A stretch of 64,000 nucleotides of DNA from Quercus robur. Taxonomy: Eukaryota; Streptophyta; Magnoliopsida; Fagales; Fagaceae. Shown piece after piece: positions 23,131 through 36,984 of the stretch (the first letter of the stretch is position 1; the number at the start of each line of letters is the position of its first letter). The position numbers and the translations under genes were made by a program. Location: contig NC_065538.1 in NCBI RefSeq assembly GCF_932294415.1, positions 19,738,167-19,802,166 of the forward strand, in the 5' to 3' direction. Under the pieces are notes generated by a model. The model was not told the origin of the DNA. It saw only the letters and a program-made list of their open reading frames with translations, and searched no databases.

Positions 23131-24270
23131 TGTCACAGGGTTAAATTTTCTTTCAAATTTTTTGCCTATGATGGCACTAAGCCCACTGACTTAGTCTCAG
23201 CCAACACACCACACACACGCACTGTAGGAACACTATGATCAGAATTTATCAAGAGAATGCACACACACACACAGCACACACAGTATTTACAGGGCTCCAA
23301 CCCCAACCTTCATTACTCAATATCAAGTACAAAGGAAGCCTGAGAATCCACACGAATTTCTCAAAGCAAAACAATACACTCTCTATGCTGTTGACAACCC
23401 CAATAGCCTAGGATAATATACAGAATAAACTGCCATGGCAATTACTACCAAGTAACTGCCCCCATTTCCTAGACTTGCTGCCACATGTAGTCTGACTTAG
23501 GACACCTTCACTGCTGCCATCTGGGTCTGCCTTACACGTTTCCAGCCTTTGCACTGCATGTCTGAAGCACCCACAATGCTAGGAAACGTTGGTAACTGCC
23601 ACCAACTGCTGCTGCACACACAGCACATGCTAGCCCAATACTCAGCATCTCATCATGGGTCTTCTGCCCATGTTCCAGCAGCCCACACGTGATGCCCATC
23701 ACGTTTTAGAAGCCTTGGCCCTCTACCCAAGCCTTTCCTATCAGCATCACAGCCCACGTATCATGTCCATCAGCAGCACACTAAGTAACTGCCATCAGCC
23801 CACTCACATCAATTCATACATTAAGCCAGCACCAACCAGCCCAATGTCTTGCACAGCATATCATCAACATCAGCAGCCCAGCACTGCCTTGCACACAAGC
23901 CACCAAGCCCACATACGAAGCAACCAATAACCAAGCCATCATGCCATGCACTACCACGTAGGGTCAGCACCACCTGCTGCTGCCCATCATCAACAAACCG
24001 TTGCTGCCCACCATGGCCCTCCTCTGCCATGGCCTTGGGGCATCATGTGGAGCAAGGTGCCTCCACATGCTGCCCCTCATCATGCTCATCAAACTGATCC
24101 CAGCAGGAGGACTGGGCTTGTCCCCCTTAAAGAGCACTTAGGAGCTTCACTAGATAGGCATGAGGAGCCATTGGTGTCTTGAGAAAACATTGAGCCATGT
24201 GACTGGCCTGATGTTGTCCAAGCACTCCACTTCCTCATGCCATCATCAGCAACTTGCAAAGCTCCTAACA
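23131..24270 (-). repeat. 5' LTR of the chromovirus
   Basis: 1140 bp, about 98% identical to the other LTR by hand count. It would hold the promoter for minus-strand transcription. I saw no decisive TATA box; a weak candidate is the minus-strand TGTATATTAT near 23410-23425. Confidence 0.95.
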
Positions 24271-24275
24271 CCCAC

Positions 24276-25700
24276 TCATCATGACTTTCCAGTTTCATCA
24301 TCAAACACCTTTTGCGTTTTGCCCAGTAAAATGATGCCCAAATAAAGGCCTTCACACCGCAACTTTGAGTATATATATAAACTATTTTTAACTCAATGCA
24401 CATTCCACATTAACCATTACAGAAAGGAATGACATTCTCCCACCCAACTCTGGCTTAAAATAAAAACATAAGGATTCTATTTGATAAAATTAAAAATACT
24501 AAAACCTAATTTAAACTAAAGCTGGTTTCAAAAGCCATTTACGTTGTAATAAGCATGAAGCCCCTAAAGTCATCTCGGATGTTTGCGCAAGGCTGATCGC
24601 ATTATTATAGATGTCTTTGTTTGATTTAATGAAGTTTGTAGGTTATCAAAAAAATAAAAATAAAAAGAGCTGGTTTCAGAAAAAAAAAAAAAATATATAT
24701 ATATATATATATACATATATATTTATTTATAACAGAGGTAAATTTTATTGCAAAAAAGAAAAGAAAAGAAGGAAAGTAAATTCTATGATTTTTTTTTTAA
24801 TTTCTCAAAAAATGAAACTATATATTTTTTGGGTAATAACCAATAGATCAAAACCCACTTCATGTTCAAAGTCAGATCCCCCCACGCACGCGCGGGGGGT
24901 GGGGGGTGTAGTGAATCTACTAGCCTGCCAAAATCGACATGATCCAACCAAATCTATTGGGTTGGATTAGTTTTTAAAGGTTGGTGGGTTGGGTTCATAA
25001 CTTTTTTTAATAGTGGGTCGGGTTGGGTTTGGGCCATAAGATTCACAAATATGTCTAATTCAACTTGACCCACCTATATTTATTATATATTTAAAATATA
25101 TATATATATATATTACACAATTTTATTATTTACTTTTTTGCCCTTCTTACTAAATAAAACCCAAACCTTAAATTCTCCTCATATAGTTTGTGTTTGTTTA
25201 GTATTATGCTCATAATTATTTGATTATAACTTTGTTCTTATTTGTAGTAGTGTTATTCTAATGCTCAATTTAATAATAATAATAATAATAATAATAGTAA
25301 TTATTTTTTTTTTTAACCCATGGGTTCAACTCGACCCAACACAATCTACGTGGATTGAGTTGAGGTAGATTAGGTTGAACCCCTATGATGAGTTAGCTTT
25401 TTTGTTAACCTACCATGATGGGTTGGATTGAAAAAACTCTTAACCCGATCCATGCATACCAAGTATCCCATTTAAACCGTTAAAGGAAAAAAACCAAAGA
25501 AAAGGAAAAGTTTTTTATTTTTTTTTGGGGAAAAGAAAAGAAAAAGTTACAGGTCGATTAATATTTAAATTTTACTGGTACATTGCACTTGCAAAATGCA
25601 AAATGCAAATTGCATTACCCTCAGGCTTTGGTTTATTTTGCCTTTGCTCGTTCATTCCTTCCAACCGCAAGAACCAATTCGAAACCGCCTGTTATTTCTT
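24276..25700. other. Intergenic DNA before PEX2
   Basis: No gene was recognised. It holds an A-run and AT microsatellite (about 24679-24715), a GC-rich C6...G6 inverted motif (24878-24907), a GGGTTGGGTT-rich repeat remnant (about 24930-25450) and an AAT microsatellite (about 25271-25296). Confidence 0.45.
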
Positions 25701-25882
25701 TCTTGTGAACTGTGAGTCAGTGAGTGACGCACACACCGCAGCAGAGGCCACAGAGTTGAGCAATCCCAAAAATCCCAAAATCCCAAAATCTCTCTTCTCT
25801 TCTCTTCTCACATGGTGTGGATAAAGCAAACCTAGGAAGAAGCAACTCTATTTGAATCTAACAATCTTGAACAACAGCTTCA

Positions 25883-26611
25883 ATGAGTAACACAAATCTC
25901 TCACCGCCACAACCGCCGGAAGAAGATGCTTGGATTCACACTTATCACAAATTGCTTCCTCATTGGCAATCCCAATCCCAATCTCTCTATCAATCTTATC
26001 AGGTTCTTTTTTTATTTTAATTCTCTCTGTTTTGCCCTTACATCAATTCAATTATTATTTCTCTTCTGCAAATTTAGGGTTCTGTTTGTTTTGAGAGAAA
26101 TATAAATTTTTTTTTTTTGGAGGAAAACTTTTTCCAGAGAAAGAATTTACGTAACGTTTTGGTTTTTGCAGAAATAATTACTGGTTAATATAATTGGAAA
26201 TACTTAGTATTCTCTGAATTAATTTTCTATTGAAATAATGGAGGCCCTTTTTTTTCTTCTTCTAGTGTATGGAACTTATATTGAAATAAATGGAGCCAAT
26301 AAGAATAAGGAATTGTGTATAGAGATATATTTTGCAATAGAAATATTCGTTGGAATAAATGAACCTTTAACTTGATAATTTATTGCATGTCTCGAAAAAA
26401 TTTAAATCTTGCTTATGTGAATTTAACATTTATACGTATAATTCATATCCTTGTTTTGGTTGTTTCGAAAAAAAGAGAGAATTATTTGATTGTTTTATTG
26501 ATCTCTATGGAATTCTATTGAAGTTAACAAATCCCATAGTGGGTTTTGTTAAATTTTTAAAATTTATTTATCTATTTAATTGTGTGTTTTGTTCCTCGGC
26601 TCTTTATTTGT

Positions 26612-26649
<38 letters not shown>

Positions 26650-29600
26650 AGTCAACAATCCCAATTTCAATCTCGAGAGTAAATCAAGTCGATGCAGCAA
26701 GACTGGACGTTGAAATGTCGGCCATGTTAAAAGAACAGTTGGTTAAAGTCTTCTCTTTGATGAAGGTATACCTTGTAATTTATTGCAATATCATTAAGTA
26801 AATTGGTAACATATCCATTGGTATTCATATGAATTAAGGTGATTTTGTTATATGGTTATGAAGTTGCTTGGGGAGTATTTAAAACGTTTGCTTCATTTTA
26901 TTGGGATTAGCCAGGAATGTTATTTCAATACGAAGCAGAGCTCGATGCTTTCCTTGAGTTTCTTATTTGGCGGTTCTCAATTTGGGTAGATAAGCCTACT
27001 CCCGGGATTGCTCTCATGAATTTGAGGTACAGAGATGAACGTGCAGTGGAGCCAAGAGGAAAAGGTAAGATGGTCTGAACATCTCCTGTAAACACTGCCT
27101 CTCGGTTTTATTTGGTAATTTCTGATTCCTAATTTTAATACCACTAGATTGCTTACACTGATAAGAAACTAGAGTCGAAGCTTTATGTTACAATCCTTGT
27201 GGTTGCAGCACCAACTTATATGATTGTGGCTTGAAATGAATCTGATTAATATTCTTGTTAAGGTGGTTGACACAAAAGGAGTTGTCTTTCTTTAAACTCT
27301 TTATCCATTTCTTAGTTATAAAGCTTATCATAGGAATACAAATCATAATTTATATTCGGCTGTCAAATAACTATTAGTATTTGTGGAGTTCTACAAAAGA
27401 CTTCGTTCCTCGGTATGGTACTAATGTTCTATACATTTATATGACAATGTAAATCAACGTGTATATAGAACTTTGGTCAAACAAGCATGTTCAACACTTT
27501 TCTATAAAAAAACAATAGGATTGAAGCTCCTAGTAGTAGGTCTTATGTGGAGATCAGACTGTTCTAGTGTTCCATTACTGACTGATCAGAACACTGTTAT
27601 GGTTTTTCTAGTAGCTGTTTAAACTTTGGTTTGGTCTAGTTCTCTCTCTCTCTCAAAAAATAGCGCACCCTATTATTTTTGTAAGTAATGAAGCTTTATT
27701 GAAAGAAATTAGAGGGCATACCAATTACATGGATAGTATGCATGAGCAACATTAGAAGGAAAAAATCTAGATCTAAGATTACTACTGTCCATATTTTTTT
27801 TGGTTTACCATTACCAATTATTCAGCCTTATCTACCCATATGTGATATGTATGACTTATATGTTGTACTTACGTGTTTTGCATGTCTTTCCATACAGTCA
27901 GAACTGGTCTAGAAGGACCTGGACTTACTGTGGCTCAGAAGATTTGGTATTGTGTTGCCACTGTTGGTGGCCAATACATGTGGGCTCGTTTACAGTCATT
28001 CTCTGCTTTTCGTAGATGGGGTGATTCTGAGCAGGTATGGTTTCCTTTGACCTCTTTGCTCAACCTCCCCCCACTGCACGTCTAGATTTTCGGAATTAAA
28101 GGTGGATTGAACTGGCACTGATTTGTAAGTGCATTTCTCTCAGAGGCCATTGGCACGGCGAGCATGGATGTTGATACAACGTATAGAAGGATTATATAAA
28201 GCTGCCTCATTTGGCAATCTTCTCATATTTCTTTATACAGGAAGGTATGATCTCAAGCATCAAGCCATTCTCTTACTGGATTTTTTCTTGAACCTAGTAC
28301 AAAGAGAGTATTGTTAATCCTGAAATCCATTACAAAGAGAATACTGCATGGATCAAATAAGTTAAATATGGAAGATAAGTCTCAAGTAGCTGGTTATTCT
28401 TGATTGTTCTGATAGTTACATCTTAATCGAATATCTCATTACTTTTATTTTAAACATAATCACTTAGCTCTTAACCTTAAATAAATGTTATTTTTACTGA
28501 GTGATGTTAGAATTGTTATCGAAATTCTAAATAAATAGTCTATTATCCAATGAAAAGGCATTAACTTTATTTAATGGATTATGGACCATTTTCTATACAT
28601 TGTGGAACTATCTATGAGTCCATCTGTCTAGGTGACTGTCACTTATAAATAAAATAAAATTCCACATTGACTGATGCTCAGACACTTTTATCATCCTATT
28701 GGTTTTTTTATAAACTATCATCCTATTGGTTTGCTGCTAATGTATTATGTCCTTTTATGTTCTAATACAACTATGTCCATATGTATTATATGCCAATGTG
28801 ATGAAAACCTCAGAGTGAACCTAAGCCCTACAGTCTTTTAGTGCAAACTGCAAAAGTGTGCCATTAGCCTAAGTGAAGTAAAGTGCATGTTTGGAAACAT
28901 GAAAACTAAATAAAGTGTTGTCAAAAGTGTGCTTAAGTGCACTTGAAGCTCAAAGTCCCGAGGTCTAAGCGCTTTGCTTGGACAAAGCGAAGCTCATTAA
29001 TGAAGCGCATTTTAGGCACACTTTTTTGGCGATTTTTGAAGAAACACAAAGCATGCCTAAATGTTCTTTTTAATTTTTTTTTGGTTAAAAAATATATGCA
29101 TTACTAAAATTAATTGCTTGATCTTGAAGGATTGACATGGACCCTTAAAATATTATATATCATTGTTCTTTTTTTTTTTTAAATTTTTTTTTATGAAAAA
29201 CCTCGTAACTTTATTAAGAAGAAGATAAAAACATTACATCTTGAGTCAAAGCTAACTCAATCGTAAATTTGTAATATGATTTTCCTCTATCTAAGTTACA
29301 TAACCACCAATTCCCTTAGCATGTTGAACCAAGAGATAAGCAGGACGATTGCCTTGCCGTTTAACATGAGACACTTGTTCCTTTCTAAACTCCCTCAATT
29401 TTAGATGAATCCCTTCGATGATGTTGCCAATTGACACTGGAGGGACATTTGAACCGTTCATGGCCTGAAACAATCTTGGAATCACATTCCAAAATAACTT
29501 CACAGATACCGACATCCAAAGCAAAAAGAACACCCGCCTCCAAAGCCTTGGCTTTAATCTCTAGAGGACCCAGTGGGGTTGGAAGATTCTTGCTCAAGGC

Positions 29601-32600
29601 TGCCTCTACCCTACCAGTACTATCACGGATCACTACCCCAACACCAGCAGCATGTATGTTAGCATTAGTAGCTCCATCGGCGTTAAGCTTGTACCAGGGT
29701 GCCTTGGGTGGAACCCAGTGGACTTCATTCTCAGCTTTGGATTGAGGTATCTTGAGATTGGCTGTGTGAAATTCTTCCAGTAGTAGCCTAGCTTTCTGCC
29801 CTATTGCTGAAGCTTGTTGCCTTGCCTTACCCTGCCTAGCCTCATTTCGACTAAACCACATACTCCGTGCCAGCAACTCATTGTCCAAACAGTAGGAAAT
29901 CAGCAAAACTCGGAAAAACCATTCTGTGTGCAAATACCAGTAAGTTGCCAAACCTCATAAGCCTTAACACTATCCCAGAAAATATGCCCACTACCTTCAG
30001 CTCCCTCCCGACATGCTTCGCAGATTGGGTCCTTAATGTCTTTTCCACTACACAAATTGACTTTTGTTGGTAATATATTCTTGCTTGCTCTCCACAGAAA
30101 GGACTTGACTTTGTTTGGAATATTAAGCCTCCTGATTGTTCTCCAAAAGAGTTTGTTATTCTGGTTGCTTGATGCTTTACAAGAGTTGTAGCAAGAGCCA
30201 CTTTGTACGCACTCTTTACCGTGAACAGCCCCTTGGGGTTATAAGCCCACACCAGACAATCCGCGGGTAGTCTAGAGTCTAAAGGGATGCTTAAAATAGC
30301 CGATGCATCGACTGATGAGAAATATTGTCTTATCATGTCCACTCTCCAAGCCTTAGTAATGTGGGTCAATCAGCACTGATCTTAAGGTGCTAAATTACAC
30401 CCAAAAAGAAATTTGTTTACATATCAGAAGACAAAAACCATGATAACTTTTTTTTTCTTTTGCTTTTAGGTCTACCTTTTGGATATATTTTGATTGAACC
30501 ATATCTATTGATCAAGTCTATCACAGTTATGTTTTTTACATTTACAAGAGGATTATATAAAATGTTTTGTTATACTTTCTATGACTAGATTATTATCATA
30601 TTTTCAATTGATAATTGTTTTCAAATTTACTTTCTAAAAATTTTAAGAAAATGAAAGAACTTATGTAAAAGATGAACTTATAAACTTTATACAATTGTAC
30701 TTAGCTAATAGAAAAAACATATTGGTATTGTAATTTATTATTATTATTTTATCTTATGCTATAATTATTTTTATTAGAGATTATTATATATTGTATTTGA
30801 GAAATATGTGTTTTGCTTCAATCAGGCACACGCTTGCTCTTTGCACCTAGGCTCCAAAAGACCTATATGATTAAGTGCGTTTGATGCTTTTACCAACTCT
30901 ATTTATAATTTCTTAGAAAATTGAAAAATATTTCTATACTGCATACATAATAAATGATCAACGTAATATTAGCATAGATGAGATCAAATTCAACTACCTG
31001 AAAAGTAAATGTGATGTGAATCTTGGTTATATTGGTAACCTGAAACCAGTTGGTTACCAATTGAAAATAATCATGATTTACGATAATGATAATTATTCAT
31101 TGAACAACTTGCAACTCTCACTTATCTCATGTTGTGCTGTTACTTATTAAATAAATGAAATCGTGCTTTTGTGATGCAGGTTCAGGAATCTTATTGAAAG
31201 AGCTTTAAAAGCCAGGCTTGTCTATGGGAGCCCCAATATGAATCGAGCTGTTAGCTTTGAGTACATGAACCGCCAGTTAGTGTGGAATGAATTCTCGGTA
31301 ATTTTTACCCTTTTTTCTTGAGTTTAGAAGTTTGATTCTAGAAAAATAAAATTCTCTTTGTTCACTTACAATTAAGAGTAGCAGTGAATTCAAAGCACTA
31401 ATTTAAATTTGGAGGCTTTCTTTCATTCACTTCACTTGGTCTGAGGAATTGTCCCTTTTTTATTATTTGTTTTTTTTATAAGTGTGAGGAATTGTCCTTC
31501 CTAGCCCTAGGCAGACATACCCTTTTTTGATCAGTAAAACCTTGATCTGTGTCTTACTCCAAATTGTGCGTAAATTTAGAAAGACCTTGTTCCTTCCTAT
31601 CATTGATTTCAATTTTAATGTTTCAATTTTTGGAGAATCTGTTACTGTTTTAAATCATTTAATATGTGATACATAATATGTGATTGATACAAAAGTTGTA
31701 GAAAGCTCCGAATGACCCCCTTCCTTTCTGTTCCTGAGTTAATTGATTATGTGCATAAAATTTGTTCATTGTTTACCTATAATTTTTTTTGCCTTTAATT
31801 GATGAATTATTGGCGTGGCACTCTTATTTTAATTAAGAAATGATAAATAAATAAAAAAAGAAAAAGAGATACATGCACTTTCTTCCATGAACTGTCATTG
31901 TGCAGCATGTAGCATGCCCAGCTTGTTAATTAAAAAAGAAAAAGAAAAAAACTATTAGAGCCAATATCCACTAAATTAAAAAAAGAACCAAAAGAGGGGA
32001 AAAAAGACGACAAAGAATTTTTTTTTTACTGGAGACTCAAAAGGGTTGATTTTTGCTGTCAAAGTTGTACCCTTTTTTACGGTTACAAGATTTCCCAGCG
32101 TTCATGTTACATTGTAGAAATTGCCCAAAGCATGAGACCTATATATTCCTTTCTAAAGGTTTTTGTTTGTTTGTTTGTTTGTTTTTTTTGTTTTTGTTTT
32201 TTGAGTTGTTGGTGGACTTCAAGTCATGCTAAAAGCCTCCAAAATGTTTTCACACAAATGTAGAACTTTTGCTAAGGTGTCATGCATGTTTTACTTTTCG
32301 CTCATGGTTGTGAACTTAGTTATTTAAAAAAAAAATTGAAGTCATTCTTCAGTATGAGTGATCATGGGGTAGTTACTCATATCATAGGAGGAAATTTTGC
32401 ACAGAGTTCCACTACCAATCTACTATTAATGGGTGGATCCATGACTTCTTATGGGCAGCTAGTTGTCTACATATGTTAAAAAGAAAAAGAAAAAGAAAAG
32501 AGAGAATGAAATTAATCTGTTGGAATTGTCTGTGATTTCTCATATCTCCTAGGCAACCAATTAGGATGTCTAAAAGTAGAGGATTTGGAGAAATTTTAAT

Positions 32601-34822
32601 CATTACTTCATTTTCAGGTATTGTTGATCAGTTTTTAGGCTGTGAAATTTTCCATTGATTTGCATCAAGAAAATTAAAATTATTGGAAATTCTTGATTGT
32701 TTTGATTTTGGGCACTTATCTTTGGGGGCTTTTACTGATGCTCTCATGGCACTACTGAACATCACTCACATGTAAATTGTAGTACTTTAAATTTCTCAGA
32801 AATGGTTTTCAATACAGGCTGTTTTTGTGAGCTCAAGGTGGAAGGCATTTTGCTCTGTTTTGTTCTTGATGCTTTTGATACTTTTAACACTTATGAACAG
32901 TCAAATGGAACTCTTTTAGATGAGATGCCAAAACTTTTGTTCTAAAAAATTCCATCCTCACCTGTTAAAGTTAAGAATTGCGATATGATCACTGCCATCA
33001 TAAAAACAAGCAATTCCTGCTCCTGGTTTTTTGAATTTACATTGAATCCTCTCCCATATAAGTGGAGAGTTTTTATTTTATTTTTATCTTTGGTAAAATT
33101 TTGGTTTATAGAGAAACCAATTGTCAGACATATTCTCACAAGAAGCATTGGAAACAGACTACAAGGCATTCCTTTTCTTTCTTTCAGTCCCCTGTTAGTA
33201 TAGTCAACACAGCCTTCTCTGTCACTTTTCTTGAGTCACATGTTGCATTTTTTTGCATTTGATCTCATCCCTTACATGCTATACTTGCATGCATATTTAG
33301 TATGTGTTTGCATGGGTTTGAATCCACTTGGTATATAAGAACTTATTTCATGTGTGCATGCAAAATGCCAATCTCTGTTATCTCATTGGTAAATATGCTT
33401 TAGACTTTCTTGCACATTACTTGTTTCATTGTTTTGCTAAATAGCTTGAGACTTTCTTTTACTATAGAAGGGAAAATATAGGAATTTCTGAGATAAATCC
33501 ACTGACTTTATCCATAGTATCATGGTTTTTCCTGACAAATATAAAGAAAACATGAGTAGTTTGTATTTTCTGAGCATTTTAGAGTTTTTAATGCAAATAA
33601 AATATCCGGATTCTGGAATCTATGAAGTGATCATCGTTACATTGGGGTCAGACATGCATGCCTGTTTTCAGAGTTATGAAGATAACTGGAAGGAAACACT
33701 CTGTAAATTCTCACATTTAGCTGAGTCACCTTTTTCATCCACTATTTTGTACTCTGTTCTTTCTTTTATCTGGATTTCTATATTTTCATTTATTTTATGA
33801 TTTATTACTTTTCTGTTATTCAAGTCAAGGAATTATTTTAAATATTGTGAGTTTTTTCCTCTGCTAGCTTCTTGATTTGCATAGTTGAAATATTGTTTGT
33901 GGATATGATATATTTGGAACTAACTCTTTTGGATCTTGGCCAATTGCAGGAGATGCTTTTGTTACTTCTTCCTCTTCTTAATTCATCATCCATAAGAAAC
34001 CTTCTTAGCCCATTTTCTAAAGATAAAGCTTCAAGTTCGGCAGAGGATGACACTGCTTGCCCCATTTGTCTGGCTAGTCCAACCATTCCATTTCTGGCGC
34101 TTCCTTGTCAGCACAGGTACATACTTACAGACATCCCCCCATGTTGGTTTTCCTTAAAATTACTTTTGACTGACATCCTAAGAGGGTGTCCCTCATTCCC
34201 CAACCCCTCCCCACACCAAAAATTAACCACACCAAAAAATTAAACAATGCACTGACCCAAAATCTCAAGCTCACTTCGCCCTAATTATTATTAGAGCATT
34301 TTGGCCCAAATAGTGGGCCAAAAAGCAAGCCAACTTGATCACCAACATACATGCTTATGGTTATAGTTTATTAAATACAGTACATTAGGTTTTTCAATTA
34401 AATTCAAATACATAGTTACATTGAATATAGTTTTCCTTGAAAAAATAACATTGTTTGTACTTTATTGGTCAATGCAACCGTGTATGTGAATTTAATTGGA
34501 GAACCTAATGTATTGCACTCTACATCTAAGGAACCATACCTTAGTTTTGCCCTATGCGTATTTATCCATCAATGTAAATGGTTGAATGGTCTTAGGTAAG
34601 GCTACCCATTTAAAGCTAAACATCGTTTGACATTCATTTGGTCTTCAATAAAGAAAAGAAAAACTTAAAAAAAGTGTAATTTTTCTTGCTTGCAGATACT
34701 GTTATTATTGTCTTAGGACAAGATGTGCTGCAACTCCATCATTCAGATGTTCCAGGTGCAGTGAGCTGGTCACCGCCATGCAGCGGCATAGTAGTGTGAA
34801 CAATTTAGACCCAAAACAATAA
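25883..34822 (+). CDS. PEX2: PEX2, peroxisomal RING-type E3 ubiquitin ligase
   Basis: Eight coding exons: 25883-26002, 26652-26765, 26911-27064, 27898-28034, 28144-28244, 31180-31297, 33950-34116 and 34696-34822. All introns are GT-AG, and the 1038-nt frame gives 345 aa. Residues 41-250 match the peroxin Pex2/Pex12 N-terminal region (RVNQVDAARLDVEMSAMLKE, GMLFQYEAELDAFLEFLIWR, RTGLEGPGLT). A C-terminal C3HC4 RING has C285, C288, C301, H303, C306, C309, C322 and C325, with an intron between H303 and R304. In the known family PEX2 sits in the peroxisome membrane with PEX10 and PEX12 and ubiquitinates the import receptor PEX5 for recycling. Intron 1 ends in a 33-T tract, and intron 5 (2935 bp) holds an antisense LINE fragment. 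The start is the first ATG after a likely CT-rich leader. Length is normal for plant PEX2. Confidence 0.96.
26615..26647 (+). repeat. T33 tract at PEX2 intron 1 acceptor
   Basis: 33 uninterrupted T are followed by GCAG, the 3' splice site of PEX2 intron 1. The tract serves as the polypyrimidine tract and, as a long homopolymer, should vary in length. Confidence 0.9.
29185..30380 (-). mobile_element. 5'-truncated LINE fragment in PEX2 intron 5
   Basis: On the minus strand a zf-RVT-like region (about 30369-29960, frame-disrupted) is followed by an RNase H domain (about 29760-29400). The latter shows KLNADGAT, GVGVVIRDSTGRV and ECDSKIV, typical of plant L1-type LINEs. The 3' end has AATAAAGTTACGAGG and an A-rich tail (plus-strand T-runs at about 29168-29193). 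Frames are broken, so it is inactive. It lies antisense to PEX2 and is spliced out with intron 5. Confidence 0.85.
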
Positions 34823-36984
34823 TTATTATTTTTTACAAAGGGCGAAGGAAATAAATTAAAGCATTATTATTGGTACAGCAATGTATTAAAGAACATGCCT
34901 GAAAGTAGAACTACTTTTTTTTCCCCTCCCATTTTTTTTTAACAAGAAATCAATTCCCTGTAAAAGCATTATTCCACTAGTGAGTGGGGGGCTTCATTCT
35001 TTGTCATCTTTCCAGTATTGTTATTATTCAAATATACCATTGTTTCTTTCTGATTCATATTTCTCCAAGCATCTGAATAGTCGAAGTGGGTCGGTCGCTC
35101 CTAGCCTCAATTAGAAACAACAAGCGACCTTTCAGGAATGCCAAAGAGTATATATCTTGCCTAACTTTCTTTTGTTTTTCTTCTTCTTGGTACTTTCTTT
35201 GTCATTCTATGTCTCTCAGTGAATGGAGTCATTGTTCGTGTGACACGGCATAGTATCTAACATTTTTTTTTTTGGGAGAAAAAGACGGTTCAGAATAGTA
35301 TAAAACATTGAAAGTTTGTAACACTGTAATTGATCCGTTTTATCACTTTCATGTTGATAGATTAATAATAATTCTACCTATTTTATTGTCGAGTGTACTC
35401 CAATCGTAATCAGGTGGGTTTGTAATTATTTTAGTAGATCATGTTTAACAGATCTGGCTTCTAATATGTTCATGGGCTTCTTATTTCAAAGCAGAATGTG
35501 CTTCATGGCACTTCATTCAGGTTCCTTAGTGCTTTATTTTTGTTTCTTTTTGTTTGTCTGGTTTCTTCTTGTTTTGTCTTCTTTAACTTGAGCATAAAAA
35601 TGGAAAATTGTTAGATGCCCAACCTCGTCATCTCTGTCAAAATTTGTAACTGTACATCATATGGTACTTCCAATTGAAACAATAAACCTAAACATAAGCA
35701 AATTAATGAGTTGAATATTCAAGGCCATTAATTTTTGATAACAAGTTCACGTCTATGGTCCTAAGCTTGTGTTGATTAGTTAATAATGATCTGTTTGGAT
35801 ACCATTTATTTTGTTAAAAACTGAAAACATTAACAAAATAATTTGTAAATGTGTGAATAGTGCTGTAAGATCAATTTTTAATGAAAAAGTTGCTGAACAA
35901 AGAAGTTTGCAAACAGTACACGGAACCACTAAAACTGAAAATAGAAAACAGCCTCAGAAATGCTGTTTTCCCAAAAAAAAGAAAAGAAAAGAAAAAGAAA
36001 CAGAGACGTCTACCGCAGACGTGTATCCAAAAGCATACTAAATTTGAAGCAAATTATACCAAGCACATATAAACAAAGCTCCTTTCACTAAAGTCAAATT
36101 TTCACTATTTTAACCAGTGATCATATATTTATTCTCCTTTATACCGTTAAACAACAATTCTAGGCTATAGCTATGATTCTTATTTAATTGATAAGAATTG
36201 AATCCCGATACCGTGATCTTTGCTGACAGCAGCTGTAAGTCTATAACCTCCTTATCACCGTGCTATAAATCATGTGAAAGTACTTGGTTATTTTCAGAGC
36301 ATACTTTATGAACATATAACATGATATTATATGCCATTTTTAGACAGCTTGAATTAATTGTTAATGTAGGTGACAATTAGTTCAACTGTACTATCATTGA
36401 ATAAAATATTTGGAATTTAAACTCTGCATGCACTAAAAAAATTTTATTTTTATTTTAATGATAAAGAGCAATCATGATAACAGACTGAATGTCATGATTG
36501 AAAATTTATCATGTTTATATTAAAAATAATATAATTTTGTGTTTAAATTTTGAGGTTCAAGGCTTCAACTTCGAGTATGGTTCTAGCTGCTCAGCAAGTG
36601 TTGTTATGTTCAAACAAGGTCTTTCACATATGAAATGTTGTCTGACTTGCTAACCATTAAGGCAAGTTGGCTTCTTAGATCTTTATGTCACAAACTATTA
36701 TATTTATTTTTTATAATTGAATTATAACTTTTTATTTTGCCACGGTTTGATCTCAGTTGAACCTTGGTCCAACTTTAAAAATTTTGAACTTCTTCATTTT
36801 CCATTTATTTGAATAGTCTAGGTTTCCAAATTCTGGCCTCCTACTCTTTTTTTTAAAGGGAAAAAAATTCTTTTGTTTGAAGGGAAAAAAATTCTTTTGA
36901 TAGACTTTTCAAATTGCAAGTATTTTAGGAGAAACCAATTAGTTTCTATAGCAAATTTTGGATGAGTGAATTATAAATAAATAG

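Larger units (their letters stand above)
17424..24270 (-). mobile_element. Ty3/gypsy chromovirus LTR retrotransposon
   Basis: A complete 6847-bp element is framed by two LTRs (1139 and 1140 bp) that start TGTCACAG and end CTCCTAACA. The target duplication CCCAC is intact at 17419-17423 and 24271-24275. Coding, primer binding site and polypurine tract all point to the minus strand, so 23131-24270 is the 5' LTR. Domain order gag, protease, RT, RNase H, integrase, chromodomain makes it a chromovirus. The LCP-type RT and the CxxCxxxH knuckle suggest a Galadriel-like lineage, at low confidence. It is inactive because of nonsense codons. Confidence 0.97.

Noticed and set aside
27800..28317. Three short plus-strand frames as separate small genes
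   Set aside because: They overlap PEX2 exons 4 and 5 with intron read-through; the spliced frame explains them.
29291..30369. Possible host gene with an RNase H domain on the minus strand
   Set aside because: Domain order zf-RVT then RNase H, broken frames, AATAAA and A-rich tail show a LINE 3' fragment.
33872..34243. 123-codon frame at the RING region as a separate gene
   Set aside because: It is PEX2 exon 7 read through into intron 7; splicing to 34696 completes the RING.
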